A stretch of DNA of 64,000 nt from Flexistipes sp. (GTDB lineage: Bacteria > Chrysiogenota > Deferribacteres > Deferribacterales > Flexistipitaceae). Location of the stretch: contig NZ_JAXKVW010000004.1 of the NCBI RefSeq assembly GCF_036172515.1, positions 62,001 through 126,000 of the forward strand. The letters are read 5' to 3'. Position 1 is the stretch's first letter. Each line of letters begins with the position of its first letter. This document shows, piece after piece, positions 8,553-18,366 of the stretch. The notes beneath the pieces were generated by a model. That model did not search any database. It was not told where the DNA came from and worked only from the letters and a program-made list of their open reading frames with translations. The position numbers and the translations under genes were made by a program.

Positions 8553-9782
8553 ATGAGCTTGGTGGTCATGAAATTCGGTGGAACCAGCGTCGGCTCAGTA
8601 GAGCGGATTAAAAATGTTGCAAAAAGAATAGCCAAACGCAAAGATGAAGGGCACGACGTAGTGGTCACCTGTTCTGCAATGGGCGGGGAAACCGACAGAC
8701 TTATAAATTTGCTAACAGAAATAAGCCCCAAATATGATCCAAGAGAATACGATATGCTTGTTTCAACCGGAGAACAGGCGAGTATCGCCCTTGTTACCCA
8801 GGCATTGAAAGAGATGGGTTATGATGCGATATCCTTTACCGGTCCCCAAATAGGGATGGTTACCGATGGCGCACATTCAAAGGCCAGAATAAAGGAAATC
8901 AGTGCTGAGCGCTTGAAAGAGGCGATAAGTAAAGGCAAAATCTGTGTTGTTGCAGGTTTTCAGGGTATTTTCCCGGAGACCGGAGATATAACAACACTCG
9001 GCAGAGGCGGTTCAGATACTACGGCTGTGGCAATAGCTGCTGCTATAAATGCGGATGTCTGCGAAATATATACGGATGTTGATGGTATTTATACGGCTGA
9101 TCCCCGCATTGTCAGAGGAGCAAGAAAACTTGATAAAGTATCATATGAGGAAATGCTTGAACTCTCATCGCTGGGGGCAAAAGTCCTTCAATCGAGAAGC
9201 GTTGAATTCGGCATGAAATATGGTGTTGATATAATGGTACTGTCATCTATGGAAGAAAAACCCGGTACATTAGTTACAAAGGAGGATATAGAGATGGAAA
9301 AAGTTATTGTTTCAGGTGTAACAGCAGATAAAAATCAGGCAAAAATTACTATAAGGGGTGTTCCGGACAGACCGGGGATTGCAGCTGAAATTTTTGGCAG
9401 ACTGGCCGAAAATCATATAAATGTTGACATGATTATCCAGAACGTAAGTGTTGAGTTGAAAACAGACCTTTCCTTCACTGTGGCTAAAACAGATCTTTTA
9501 AGAGCAATGGATGTGTGTGAAAAGGTTGCCAAAGATATAGAAGCTAAGGATGTTATCAGCGATGAAAAGATTGCTAAAATATCGGTTGTGGGTGTTGGTA
9601 TGAAAAGCCATGCCGGTGTTGCTGCTGATATGTTCAAAACACTACAGGAAAATAATATCAATATACAGATGATTTCCACAAGTGAAATAAAAATTTCAGC
9701 TGTAATTGAAGAAAAATATTCGGAACTTGCTGTCAGGGTATTACATGAAAAATTATTGCCGGAGGGAGAAGATGCCTCATGA
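8553..9782 (+). CDS. lysC: Aspartate kinase
   Basis: A 409-residue monofunctional aspartokinase that phosphorylates aspartate, the first step towards lysine, threonine and methionine. The N-terminus [14 protein letters not shown] is the family signature. [17 protein letters not shown] and the [16 protein letters not shown] catalytic loop follow. Two ACT domains occupy the C-terminal 150 residues ([20 protein letters not shown] and [19 protein letters not shown]), expected to bind lysine and/or threonine. The leader has AGGAGGT before the ATG. It overlaps the cimA start by 11 bp. Confidence 0.97.
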   Translation: MSLVVMKFGGTSVGSVERIKNVAKRIAKRKDEGHDVVVTCSAMGGETDRLINLLTEISPKYDPREYDMLVSTGEQASIALVTQALKEMGYDAISFTGPQIGMVTDGAHSKARIKEISAERLKEAISKGKICVVAGFQGIFPETGDITTLGRGGSDTTAVAIAAAINADVCEIYTDVDGIYTADPRIVRGARKLDKVSYEEMLELSSLGAKVLQSRSVEFGMKYGVDIMVLSSMEEKPGTLVTKEDIEMEKVIVSGVTADKNQAKITIRGVPDRPGIAAEIFGRLAENHINVDMIIQNVSVELKTDLSFTVAKTDLLRAMDVCEKVAKDIEAKDVISDEKIAKISVVGVGMKSHAGVAADMFKTLQENNINIQMISTSEIKISAVIEEKYSELAVRVLHEKLLPEGEDAS

Positions 9783-11358
9783 AGATAAAACTTTAGTACT
9801 TTATGATACTTTACTCAGAGACGGTACTCAGTCGGAAGATGTTAACTTTACCGTACAGGACAAGGTACGGATAGCCGAAGAGCTTGATGATTTCGGAATT
9901 GATTTTATCGAAGGGGGATGGCCTGGCTCTAACCCCAGGGATATCGAATTTTTTAACGAAGTTAAAAAATCCAAAGTAAATCCGGCAAAAATATGCGCAT
10001 TCGGCAGCACAAGAAGGGCGAAAAAAAGCTGTGAGAATGACGAAAGCATTCAGGCGCTTTTGCAAAGTGGAGCGGCCAATATAACAATCTTCGGCAAAAC
10101 GTGGGATTTGCATGTTACCGAAGCTTTAAAAATATCTCTGGAAAATAATCTGGAACTTATCAATGATACAATTGCATATCTGAAAAAAAAGGTCAGCAAT
10201 GTTTTTTACGATGCTGAACACTTTTTCGATGGTTACAAAGCCAACCCTGAGTATGCGTTAAAAACGCTTAAGGCTGCTATGGATGCAAAAGCCGATTGCC
10301 TTGTTTTGTGTGATACAAACGGCGGGACTATGCCCGATGAATTGGTTGATATAATCAAGAAAGTAAGAGAAGTTACTGGGGATTACCCCCTTGGTATTCA
10401 CTGCCACAATGACAGCGAATGTGCCGTCGCCAACTCTGTTTTATCTGTCCGCAATGGTATTACACACATTCAGGGAACGATAAACGGATACGGGGAAAGA
10501 TGCGGTAATGCGAACCTCTGCTCAATTATACCAAACCTTCAGTTGAAATATGGTTATGACTGTGTGGAAGATGAAAAACTGAAAAAACTCTGGTCTCTTT
10601 CCAGGCTTGTCAACGAACTCGGAAATCTCAAACACAATATTCACCAGCCTTATGTCGGCAGAGCTGCTTTTGCTCATAAAGGCGGAGTTCATGTAAGTGC
10701 TATTTTGAAAAATGCCAGAACCTACGAACATATTAAACCCGAACTCGTCGGCAACACTCAGCGGGTACTTGTTTCCGATCTTTCAGGCAAAAGTAACCTT
10801 ATGTACAAAGCAAAGGATTTTGGCCTTGAACTCGACAGCAATGATCCAAATATGAACAGTCTGTTGGAAAAACTGAAAGAACTTGAAAATAAAGGGTTTC
10901 AATATGAAGGTGCTGAGGCTTCTTTTGAACTTCTGGTTCGTAAAGCTATAGGTAACTTTACAAAGTTTTTTGACCTTTTGAGCTTCCGCGTTATAGACGA
11001 AAAAAGAAGTGCCATTGAACCTCCATTTGCAGAGGCTACCGTTATGCTGAGAGTCGGAGGAGATATTGAGCATACAGCAGCAATAGGCAACGGCCCGGTT
11101 AATGCTCTTGATAATTCTCTGAGAAAGGCTCTGGAAAAATTCTACCCCAGCTTAAAGACTATGGATCTTGTGGATTATAAAGTACGGATTCTTACCGGTA
11201 AAGACGGTACAAAGGCTATAACAAGGGTTCTGATAGAATCCAAAGATGAGACGGATGCCTGGGGCACTGTAGGTGTTGCACAAAACATCATTGATGCAAG
11301 TTATCAGGCCATGGTGGATTCTATCGAATACAAACTGTTTAAGGATACGTATAAATAG
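9772..11358 (+). CDS. cimA: (R)-citramalate synthase
   Basis: A 528-residue member of the LeuA/CimA family that condenses pyruvate with acetyl-CoA to citramalate, starting a threonine-independent route to isoleucine. It opens [19 protein letters not shown], with metal ligands in [16 protein letters not shown] and [18 protein letters not shown]-terminal regulatory domain (after about 390) carries the LeuA-type allosteric fold. The sequence type [13 protein letters not shown] is that of the long CimA/LeuA3 group rather than LeuA. The ATG at 9772 is chosen over upstream codons because GGAGG lies 6 bases before it; the longer frame would run through lysC. Overlap with lysC implies coupling. Confidence 0.9.
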   Translation: MPHEDKTLVLYDTLLRDGTQSEDVNFTVQDKVRIAEELDDFGIDFIEGGWPGSNPRDIEFFNEVKKSKVNPAKICAFGSTRRAKKSCENDESIQALLQSGAANITIFGKTWDLHVTEALKISLENNLELINDTIAYLKKKVSNVFYDAEHFFDGYKANPEYALKTLKAAMDAKADCLVLCDTNGGTMPDELVDIIKKVREVTGDYPLGIHCHNDSECAVANSVLSVRNGITHIQGTINGYGERCGNANLCSIIPNLQLKYGYDCVEDEKLKKLWSLSRLVNELGNLKHNIHQPYVGRAAFAHKGGVHVSAILKNARTYEHIKPELVGNTQRVLVSDLSGKSNLMYKAKDFGLELDSNDPNMNSLLEKLKELENKGFQYEGAEASFELLVRKAIGNFTKFFDLLSFRVIDEKRSAIEPPFAEATVMLRVGGDIEHTAAIGNGPVNALDNSLRKALEKFYPSLKTMDLVDYKVRILTGKDGTKAITRVLIESKDETDAWGTVGVAQNIIDASYQAMVDSIEYKLFKDTYK

Positions 11359-11421
11359 AGGTTGTTTGATGTAGTTAGATGTTGTTGAAGGTAGTAAGGG
11401 TTGTAGGGGTAGTTTAGTTTG

Positions 11422-11447
11422 GAACTTTGAACCTAGAACTTTGAACG
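11422..11447 (+). repeat. Short direct repeat in G/T-rich spacer
   Basis: GAACTTTGAAC occurs at 11422-11432 and again at 11437-11447. A partial third unit follows (GTTGAAC). The spacer before it (11359-11420) is strongly G/T-biased on the plus strand (repeated TAGT and GTTG), like the spacers at 17520 and 57110. Confidence 0.55.
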
Positions 11448-11468
11448 TTGAACCAAACAGGAGCGACA

Positions 11469-12239
11469 GTGACAATAGGTATTTTTGATTCCGGAGTAGG
11501 GGGGCTTACTGTTTTTAAAAGTATTGCCGAAAATTTTCCTGAAGCGGATTTGTTCTATCTGGGAGATACGGCAAGGGTTCCGTACGGCAACAAATCTCCT
11601 TCCACCGTAAGACGTTACAGTGGAGAATGTGCATCCTTTCTCATTTCTAATTTTAATGTGGACGCCCTTGTGATAGCCTGCAATACGGCTTCCTCTTATG
11701 CAATTGATTTTCTTCGGGAAAAATTCGGCGTACCTGTTATCGGTGTTGTTGCACCCGGTTCTTACCAGGCAGTTAAAACAAGTCTCAACAAAAGAATTGG
11801 TATTATAGGAACAAATGGAACGGTGAAAAGCCGCTCCTACTATAATGCAATAAAAAAAATAAACGAAGACATTGATGTGTATCAAAAAGCCTGTCCGCTT
11901 TTCGTCCCCCTTGTGGAAGAAGGTAGAATCCATCACGAAATAACGGATATGGTAATAAAAGAATATGTCGGAACACTTCACAGAAAAGGAATAGATACGC
12001 TGATATTGGGGTGCACACATTATCCTCTGTTAAAGGAGCGCATAAAATCACTTTTCCCGGATATTAACATTGTTGATTCTGCTGAAGCAATACTAAAAGA
12101 CATAGAAAACCTGAATATTCCATTTAAAGAAAATGGCAAAAGAGAAATATTTGTAACTGACGACGCGTGCTCATTTGAAAAATTTGCACAACAAATACTC
12201 GGAGAAACAAAAATTTCAGAAGTTAATATCGAAAAATAG
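11469..12239 (+). CDS. murI: Glutamate racemase
   Basis: A 256-residue enzyme converting L- to D-glutamate for peptidoglycan. The N-terminus TIGIFDSGVGGLTVF carries the first catalytic acid region. VIACNTASSYA holds one catalytic cysteine and LILGCTHYPLL the other, with the YLGDTARVPYG motif between. The GTG at 11469 is the likely start: AGGAGCGA precedes it and the protein then begins directly at the conserved beta strand. The TTG further upstream would place the ribosome-binding site inside the gene. It shares a terminator with nrdJ. Confidence 0.95.
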   Translation: MTIGIFDSGVGGLTVFKSIAENFPEADLFYLGDTARVPYGNKSPSTVRRYSGECASFLISNFNVDALVIACNTASSYAIDFLREKFGVPVIGVVAPGSYQAVKTSLNKRIGIIGTNGTVKSRSYYNAIKKINEDIDVYQKACPLFVPLVEEGRIHHEITDMVIKEYVGTLHRKGIDTLILGCTHYPLLKERIKSLFPDINIVDSAEAILKDIENLNIPFKENGKREIFVTDDACSFEKFAQQILGETKISEVNIEK

Positions 12240-12276
12240 GGACAGCTTCAGACTGAGATACAAACTGAAGCTGTCC
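12240..12276. terminator. Shared terminator between murI and nrdJ
   Basis: A perfect 12-bp stem, GGACAGCTTCAG (12240-12251) with its complement (12265-12276), and a 13-nt loop lie just after the murI stop and 23 bp beyond the nrdJ stop. T-tracts on either side are weak. Confidence 0.7.
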
Positions 12277-12299
12277 TGTCATGTTTCATAAATTATCTT

Positions 12300-14684
12300 T
12301 TAAGAGCAGTGTGAATAGCCGCAGGAGTAACATACGTCACAACCTTCCACATGCTGAATCGGGCCGCCGCACTCAGGACAGGCACCGTTTTTTACAGTAG
12401 GAGTGTCTGTTTTCTCTTCAACATTTTTTTCTCCCTTTTCGGCTTCTTCAAGAAGTTTATCTACCGTTACTTTCTCCTGATTAATCACGCTTATTTCTAT
12501 AGGGTTACTTACTGCTTTTTCAATCGCTTTGCCCACTGCATCAGCACAACTTAAAACCTGATTAGGACCGAAACCGTACCTCATATGGCAGGAAATTCCT
12601 TTCAACTGTTTAATAATGGTTTCCGGTTCTCCTCCACTTCTTAATGCGAGTGAAATAAGTCTGCCCATTGCCTCACACTGACTTTGGGCACAGCCGCCTG
12701 CTTTGCCCATGCTTGTGAAAACCTCAAAAGGTTCTCCTTCTTCATCGTAATTGATAGTTACATACAGTTTGCCGCAGCCTGTCATCATTTCGATAGTTCT
12801 TCCCATAAGCATTTTCGGCCTGGGTTTGGGGCTGAAAGTACCTTTTACTTCAAGGAATTTTTCTTCTTCCTTACCCTCTTCTTTATCTTTAGATGTACCT
12901 ACATTTAAAACCTGGCCGGTTCTGGATCCGTCCCTGTATATTGTAATACCTTTACAACCTTCTTTATATGCCAGTTCATATACCTCTCTTACATCATCAG
13001 GAGTAGCTTCATTGGCAAAGTTTACAGTTTTACTCACAGCATTGTCGGTAAATTTCTGGAATGCCGACTGCATTCTGACGTGCCAGTTTGGAGATATTTC
13101 ATGAGCAGTGACAAAAACTTTCTTGTATTTTTCCGGCACCACTGTGCTCTCTTTTACCGTACCTTTTTCTGCAATGTATTCAAAAAGCTCCGAGCTGAAA
13201 AATCCTTCCTTTTTAGATATTTCACGGAAAGTAGGGCAGACTTCCACAAGCTTGTCGTTGTCCATCACATTTCTGTAAAAAGCTATTGCAAAGTAAGGCT
13301 CCACTCCGCTGGAACTTCCGCCTATTATAGATATAGTTCCGGTGGGAGCAATGGTGGTTATAGTGGCATTTCTCATGTATTCAAAACCAAGTCCCGGATA
13401 AATACTTCCTTCAAAATTTGGGAAATTGCCTCTTATTTTTGCAATCTCTGATGATGCTTCTCTGCCTTTGTCTCTAATAAATTTCATAAGGTCTTCAGCC
13501 AGCTTTAAAGCTTCCTCGGAGTTATAAGGAATGTCCAGCTTTGATAGCATGTCTGCCCATCCCATTATGCCGAGTCCGATTTTTCTGTTTCTTTTTGTCA
13601 TATCCTCTATCTGTTTTATAGGGTATTTGTTCATGTCGATAACATTGTCCAGAAAGTGTGTAGCCGTTTTTACTGTGTTTTGTAGCTCTTCCCACTTAAT
13701 ATTACCGTTATCAACAAACCTGCTCACATTAATTGAGCCGAGATTGCAGGATTCATATGGCAGCAGCGGCTGCTCTCCGCAAGGGTTTGTACTCTCAATT
13801 TCACCGACTTGCGGGGTGGGGTTGTCTCTGTTGATTCTGTCAAGGAAAATTATTCCGGGATCACCGCCTTCCCAGGCTAAGGTTACCATTTCATTGAAAA
13901 CTTCTCTGGCATTCAACTTTTTTAATACTTTTTTATTTTTTGGATTAATAAGGTCGTATTCACGGTTTTCATCAACTGCTTTCATGAACTCTTCTGTTAT
14001 ACCCACTGAAAGATTAAAATTGGTAAGACGGGATTTATCCCTTTTGGCATAAATAAAATCCATTATATCCGGGTGGTCAATACGTAAGATACCCATATTG
14101 GCACCGCGCCTTGTGCCTCCCTGTTTTATAGTTTCTGTTGCAGAATCAAAAACACTCATAAAGGAAACGGGACCGCTGGAAACACCCTTTGTAGTTTTCA
14201 CCACGTCATCTTTGGGACGCAGCCTTGAAAAAGAGAAACCTGTGCCGCCTCCTGATTTGTGTATAAGCGCGGTATGCTTAACAGATTCAAAAATTTCTTC
14301 CAGTGAGTCGTTTACCGGCAGCACAAAGCATGCAGAAAGCTGCTGAAGCTCTTTGCCGGCATTCATAAGTGTGGGTGAATTTGGCAAAAACCTAAGAGAT
14401 ACCATTTCATTGTAAAAAGCTTCTGCTGTTTTACTTATGTCGCAGTCTTTATTATATAACAGCTCAGCCTGAGCTATATTAATGGCAACACGCTGAAACA
14501 TTTCTTTGGGAGATTCAATGACATTGCCTTCTTCATCTTTCTTAAGGTAACGCCTTCTGAGGACCGTTACCGCATTAGCAGATAGCTGAGGTTCTTCATT
14601 TAACCGTTTTTTTATCTCCTGGTAATTGATCTTTAGGTTATTTTTCTTTTTGCTGCCTTTGTTTTCCCTTTTATTGTCCTCCAT
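12300..14684 (-). CDS. nrdJ: Adenosylcobalamin-dependent (class II) ribonucleotide reductase
   Basis: A 794-residue vitamin B12-dependent ribonucleotide reductase that makes deoxyribonucleotides without needing or being harmed by oxygen. Diagnostic segments are SACFVLPVNDSLEEIFES, KSGGGTGFSFSRLRP, the active-site STNPCGEQPLLPYESCNLGSIN-type stretch and APTGTISIIGGSSSGVEP. The C-terminus has a Cys-rich ribbon (CPECGGP...CDVCYSCGYSHCS) that serves as the thioredoxin-linked redox tail. The ATG at 14684 follows AAAGGAGGTTG; the longer frame has no such site. I see no B12 riboswitch upstream. Confidence 0.95.
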   Translation of the reverse strand: MEDNKRENKGSKKKNNLKINYQEIKKRLNEEPQLSANAVTVLRRRYLKKDEEGNVIESPKEMFQRVAINIAQAELLYNKDCDISKTAEAFYNEMVSLRFLPNSPTLMNAGKELQQLSACFVLPVNDSLEEIFESVKHTALIHKSGGGTGFSFSRLRPKDDVVKTTKGVSSGPVSFMSVFDSATETIKQGGTRRGANMGILRIDHPDIMDFIYAKRDKSRLTNFNLSVGITEEFMKAVDENREYDLINPKNKKVLKKLNAREVFNEMVTLAWEGGDPGIIFLDRINRDNPTPQVGEIESTNPCGEQPLLPYESCNLGSINVSRFVDNGNIKWEELQNTVKTATHFLDNVIDMNKYPIKQIEDMTKRNRKIGLGIMGWADMLSKLDIPYNSEEALKLAEDLMKFIRDKGREASSEIAKIRGNFPNFEGSIYPGLGFEYMRNATITTIAPTGTISIIGGSSSGVEPYFAIAFYRNVMDNDKLVEVCPTFREISKKEGFFSSELFEYIAEKGTVKESTVVPEKYKKVFVTAHEISPNWHVRMQSAFQKFTDNAVSKTVNFANEATPDDVREVYELAYKEGCKGITIYRDGSRTGQVLNVGTSKDKEEGKEEEKFLEVKGTFSPKPRPKMLMGRTIEMMTGCGKLYVTINYDEEGEPFEVFTSMGKAGGCAQSQCEAMGRLISLALRSGGEPETIIKQLKGISCHMRYGFGPNQVLSCADAVGKAIEKAVSNPIEISVINQEKVTVDKLLEEAEKGEKNVEEKTDTPTVKNGACPECGGPIQHVEGCDVCYSCGYSHCS

Positions 14685-14890
14685 TGAAGCACAACCTCCT
14701 TTAAAATAAGCATTAAAACGTAAAAGCTTTGTTAACAAAAGATAATTAAAAAAATAATAAGTGGTAATTTTCAAATAATCAAGTATAGATTTTTGATATC
14801 GTTCTAAGTAATTAGCAGCATTAGAATAAAAAATTCATTGCTTAAAAAGTTCCATAATATCAGTTATTTGGTTAGTGTTGCTGATTGGTT

Positions 14891-14923
14891 AACAGAGCGG
14901 ATAAGTATATATTCCGCTCTGTT
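14891..14923. terminator. Hairpin terminator after the oxidase-like operon
   Basis: An 11-bp stem, AACAGAGCGGA (14891-14901) with TCCGCTCTGTT (14913-14923), and an 11-nt loop lie downstream of the minus-strand gene that ends at 14962. The rest of 14685-14961 is AT-rich spacer. Confidence 0.65.
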
Positions 14924-14961
14924 TATAATTCATTGGCTGTTTTTGCCGGAGACAGGAAAAA

Positions 14962-16059
14962 TTATTTATTCTCCGGTTTTAACTCTCTGTTAATTTTGAA
15001 AAGTGTAAAACCTAATATTCCCAAAACTGCAACCAGCAGTACAAGGAATATTATAAAAATTCCCCATTGGGGGTTGGTTTCCATATTATAGATATTTACA
15101 TATTTGCTGAAATAACCGTTTTCTATGGTTCTTCGGATAAGCACCATGAAAATTGTTATCACAACCCCCAGGCCTGCGAAAAGATAGATATTGTCTTTCT
15201 TTAGCAGTACCACAGCAAGAGCAGCCGCTGCAGCGATTAAGGCAATAATAAAAGAAACTGTTCCCAACAGACTTTCTCCCATTAAAAGCATCATTATTTC
15301 TTTTTCATGGGAAAGCAGAAGCCAGATTCCAACCGGTATTTGAGCCAGTGTTACAACAAAGAACGATTTTTTCCCGAAACTGTACATTTTTTCTTTCAGT
15401 TCCTTAGAAAATGATTTTCTCATTCTGGAGTACACCATGAGAAAAAGTCCGGCAAAAGCAGTAGCTGCAAACACAAAATGTATATACCTGGGCAAGAGTG
15501 TCGGAAGGTCAAAGAAAGCTCTTTTATTCAGATATACTTCTTTCCAGGCTTCAGGGTGCGTTGAAAGAACTGTGTTGCTAACAAGCATAAATGCCACATA
15601 AAGAAAAAGCAGTGCGGCAAGAACAATAAAAATAATTCCTTTGCCTCCGGAATACCTTATATACAGAGGCTTCATTTTGTACAGATAATAGAAATAGTAG
15701 GCAAAAATAACCGCAGCCAGCACAAAAAGCCATTTAAATGACAGCAGAAACGAAGAAGTATAAAAGAAATTGCCGTAAATTGTTTGCACGAACAGTAAAG
15801 GAGCGACACCTGTCGTCACTGTCAGTGATATATTAAAAGTGTTTAAATATCCTAACTCTTCGGCAATCATATTATAGTTGTTATCACCATAAATTTTCGA
15901 AATGTATTTGGAGCTGAGCAGCAATAAACTCCCGCCCAGAGTGAGATTAACAAAAATTATATGCAGGAAAAATGTGAAAGTCAGGAAAAACACAAATAGT
16001 GCAGGAGGGGATGATATTCCTATGGGGAGAAAAGAGGGAATTATATTTAAGCTTTCCAT
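14962..16059 (-). CDS. Polytopic membrane protein, second subunit of a bd-like oxidase module
   Basis: This 365-residue protein has roughly nine transmembrane helices and conserved histidines in the first (FFLTFTFFLHIIFVNLTLGGSL). The layout, an early helix with His followed by a helix-rich scaffold, resembles subunits of the cytochrome bd superfamily; LLPRYIHFVFAATAFAGLFL is another His-bearing helix. Its ATG shares one base with the stop of the upstream gene (TAATG), and its ribosome-binding site GGAGG lies in that gene's last codons, so the two are made together. It lacks a haem c motif. A role as partner of the cytochrome-c-fused subunit is inferred from coupling and fold. Confidence 0.65.
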   Translation of the reverse strand: MESLNIIPSFLPIGISSPPALFVFFLTFTFFLHIIFVNLTLGGSLLLLSSKYISKIYGDNNYNMIAEELGYLNTFNISLTVTTGVAPLLFVQTIYGNFFYTSSFLLSFKWLFVLAAVIFAYYFYYLYKMKPLYIRYSGGKGIIFIVLAALLFLYVAFMLVSNTVLSTHPEAWKEVYLNKRAFFDLPTLLPRYIHFVFAATAFAGLFLMVYSRMRKSFSKELKEKMYSFGKKSFFVVTLAQIPVGIWLLLSHEKEIMMLLMGESLLGTVSFIIALIAAAAALAVVLLKKDNIYLFAGLGVVITIFMVLIRRTIENGYFSKYVNIYNMETNPQWGIFIIFLVLLVAVLGILGFTLFKINRELKPENK

Positions 16060-17336
16060 TATGAACCTCCGTTTACTTCTTTGTTTATATACGCTGCCAG
16101 CGCCTTTCTTTCCGTTTCCGTTCCCACAAAAGGCGGCATCAGGGGGTTGGAATCAAGCATTGTGAGGAAAAAAGCTAAATCCTGTTCACCCATACCCTGC
16201 ACTTTTGGTTTCAGGGCATTATAACCTTCGATTTCATGGCAGCTCACACATTCCGCTTCAAAGACAGCCCTTCCTTTTGAGATTTTTGTATCCGGTTTGC
16301 CCAGCAGAGTCCAGTCGGCTTCTGAAAGGATGCCATCTTTGTTTAGTCTGCTGACCTCACTTTTCAATATTCCGTTGGCATACATATAGTCCATGATAAT
16401 GAAAGGTTTTCTGGCACGTTCTCTGGCAAATTCATAATATCCGAAACTATAAAGTCCTGTTACCATCAAAATCACTGCCACTACAATGTTTATTTTCTTA
16501 GGAATTACAAAGGTGAAGAAAAGAGAAACAATTGCAAGACCGAGTGCAGTGAAAGATGCGTACCTGAAAAAGTTGGTAAGTATGGCATTGCCCCCGGATA
16601 GGAGTCCCTGTATATTTTGAGGCAGTGAGATTTCCCACCAGTAAAATCCGCCAAATGTCAGAATGAACCCTGCGGCAGCAAATACCCCGGAAAAGTGTCC
16701 GGCAGTTTTTTTAACCCTCTCATTTTTTGTAAAGGAGAGAACAAGTGTGGAATAAACGGCTGCCAGAATCAGGCTGATTCCAAATCTTCCCACAACCTGA
16801 GGCAGATAGCTGGCATTGAAGAATGCACTCCAAAATGTCCTGTCCGTATTCCATGTTCCGGGAGTAAGCTGAAAGGCTATTATCCCTGCGATAATAACAA
16901 GACTGAAAAATGCTCCGATGAAATACAGCCAGCCTATAAAGATATGTGTTTTATGGCTGATTTTGTCCCATGTATAGTAATACATAAGCAGAGCGGATAT
17001 CTCCAGAACAAAAAATACCCATTCGCTGGCCCATCCCCACACAAAAATGGAAATTAAAGAGCCGGTTCCGGCCGGTGAAACCAGTGCAATACTGAACCAT
17101 ATCCCGACACCTGTCAGTGCCCCTAAAATAGCTGAGATAAAAAGTATTAAAGAGCTGTTTGTTTTTACAAATTTCAGTAGTTCCCCGTCTTCATTTTTCA
17201 CAGCTTTCTGTTCTGCCAGCACCACATACAGCCCCATTCCAACTGCAAAGTGAGAAATGAAAACATGCAGTATTGCTATTGATGCAATCAGCTGACCTCC
17301 TGAAATATAAGGATGAATCCAAAAAGGAAAATCCAT
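16059..17336 (-). CDS. Membrane oxidase-like subunit with fused C-terminal cytochrome c
   Basis: A 425-residue protein with eight to nine membrane helices followed by a periplasmic cytochrome c domain. The membrane part recalls CydA of the bd superfamily: a first helix with histidines (ILHVFISHFAVGMGLY), an acidic helix EWVFFVLEISALLMYYYTWD, then KISHKTHIFIGWLYFIGAFFS. The tail has one haem-binding motif, CVSCH, at residues 363-367 and a likely axial Met in NPLMPPF (about 400). CydA-like proteins with C-terminal cytochrome c are known as a distinct branch (OR-C-type) of the bd superfamily; the electron donor and acceptor here are unknown. Start has AAGGAGGC. First gene of a two-gene operon. 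Confidence 0.72.
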   Translation of the reverse strand: MDFPFWIHPYISGGQLIASIAILHVFISHFAVGMGLYVVLAEQKAVKNEDGELLKFVKTNSSLILFISAILGALTGVGIWFSIALVSPAGTGSLISIFVWGWASEWVFFVLEISALLMYYYTWDKISHKTHIFIGWLYFIGAFFSLVIIAGIIAFQLTPGTWNTDRTFWSAFFNASYLPQVVGRFGISLILAAVYSTLVLSFTKNERVKKTAGHFSGVFAAAGFILTFGGFYWWEISLPQNIQGLLSGGNAILTNFFRYASFTALGLAIVSLFFTFVIPKKINIVVAVILMVTGLYSFGYYEFARERARKPFIIMDYMYANGILKSEVSRLNKDGILSEADWTLLGKPDTKISKGRAVFEAECVSCHEIEGYNALKPKVQGMGEQDLAFFLTMLDSNPLMPPFVGTETERKALAAYINKEVNGGS

Positions 17337-17530
17337 TGCTGCCTCCTTGCCAATAAATTTTTAACACTTCAAAAACAATTAAACCCACATCAGCTTTTTT
17401 GATAAAATATAATAACAAAAACCTGTTTGCAGTTTTTCTGCTTTAATTATATCTTATCACAAGGTTGATGCACAAGAATTAATTGTGAAAAAATGTAAAG
17501 AAAGGTATCATTTATAGTGAACTGGTGAGA

Positions 17531-17562
17531 TAGTGAAGTAGTGAGGTAGTGAAATAGTTGAT
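17531..17562. repeat. 8-bp tandem repeat in the spacer 17337-17703
   Basis: Four successive 8-bp units occur: TAGTGAAG, TAGTGAGG, TAGTGAAA and TAGTTGAT. The rest of this 367-bp gap between divergent operons is AT-rich. It must hold the promoters of both the oxidase-like operon and the PHP gene, but I cannot place either with confidence. Confidence 0.6.
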
Positions 17563-17703
17563 TTGGTTGAAATCGTTTAGAATGTTGAGTGAGCATATAA
17601 TATTGAAATCAGTAGTATGTTAGCTAACTTTATGTGAATTTTGGAGTGATGCCAAAAAAACTTATTGTTGATTTTTAGTGAGTTTTGAATATTATTGAAG
17701 CTT

Positions 17704-18366
17704 ATGTTTGAATACGATTTGCATACACATACAATATTTAGTGACGGCGGATTAGTCCCTGCAGAGGCGGCCATGAGGGCCGAGGCTTTCGGTTATAAAG
17801 GAATTGCTTTAACTGACCATGCAGATTTGACTAATTTCAGATTTATACTCGAAAATCAGCTCAGACTAAAAACAAAAATAAACTCAAGTAATCCCAACTT
17901 CAGCATACTTGTGGGTGTTGAATTCACGCACGTACAACCGGATGAAATTTACGAACTGAAGAATATGGCAAAGGAAAATGGAGCCGATATAATCATTGTG
18001 CATGGCGAAACAATTGTTGAGCCTGTAAAAAACGGCACCAACAGAGCCGCTATTGAAGCCGGCGTGGATATCCTTGCTCATCCGGGATTGATTAGTGAGG
18101 AAGATGCTTCAATGGCTGCCGAAAATAATGTTTATCTTGAAATAACAACAAGGAAGGGGCACAGCCTCACCAACGGTCATGTAGCTAAAACTGCACTTAA
18201 AACAGGGGCAAATCTCGTTATTAATAATGATTTTCATGAGCCGGGTGATGCCGTCACCTCTGATATGGCAGTTAAAATTTTAAGAGGCTGCGGACTGAGG
18301 GATGAAGAAATAAGAAAAACTTTTGAAAACAATAAATTTATTTTCAATTCCAAACTGGAGGTTTAA
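17704..18366 (+). CDS. PHP-domain phosphoesterase (histidinol-phosphatase-like)
   Basis: A 220-residue polymerase-and-histidinol-phosphatase (PHP) fold protein. Metal ligands are in the N-terminal YDLHTHTIFSDGG, then LTDHAD, GVEFTHV, VHGET, LAHPG and the C-terminal NNDFHEPGD. The family hydrolyses phosphoesters with a two- or three-metal site; the substrate is not predictable here. The ATG at 17704 is used; a TTG three codons earlier is equally possible because neither has a clear ribosome-binding site. It abuts the next gene with no gap. Confidence 0.85.
   Translation: MFEYDLHTHTIFSDGGLVPAEAAMRAEAFGYKGIALTDHADLTNFRFILENQLRLKTKINSSNPNFSILVGVEFTHVQPDEIYELKNMAKENGADIIIVHGETIVEPVKNGTNRAAIEAGVDILAHPGLISEEDASMAAENNVYLEITTRKGHSLTNGHVAKTALKTGANLVINNDFHEPGDAVTSDMAVKILRGCGLRDEEIRKTFENNKFIFNSKLEV

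Noticed and set aside
9706-9771. Longer N-terminus for citramalate synthase
   Set aside because: The extra 22 residues lie in the lysC coding region and precede the GGAGG site; the family begins at the DTLLRDG segment.
14685-14961. Cobalamin riboswitch before nrdJ
   Set aside because: The leader is short and AT-rich and lacks a B12-box-like conserved core; only a normal ribosome-binding site is visible.
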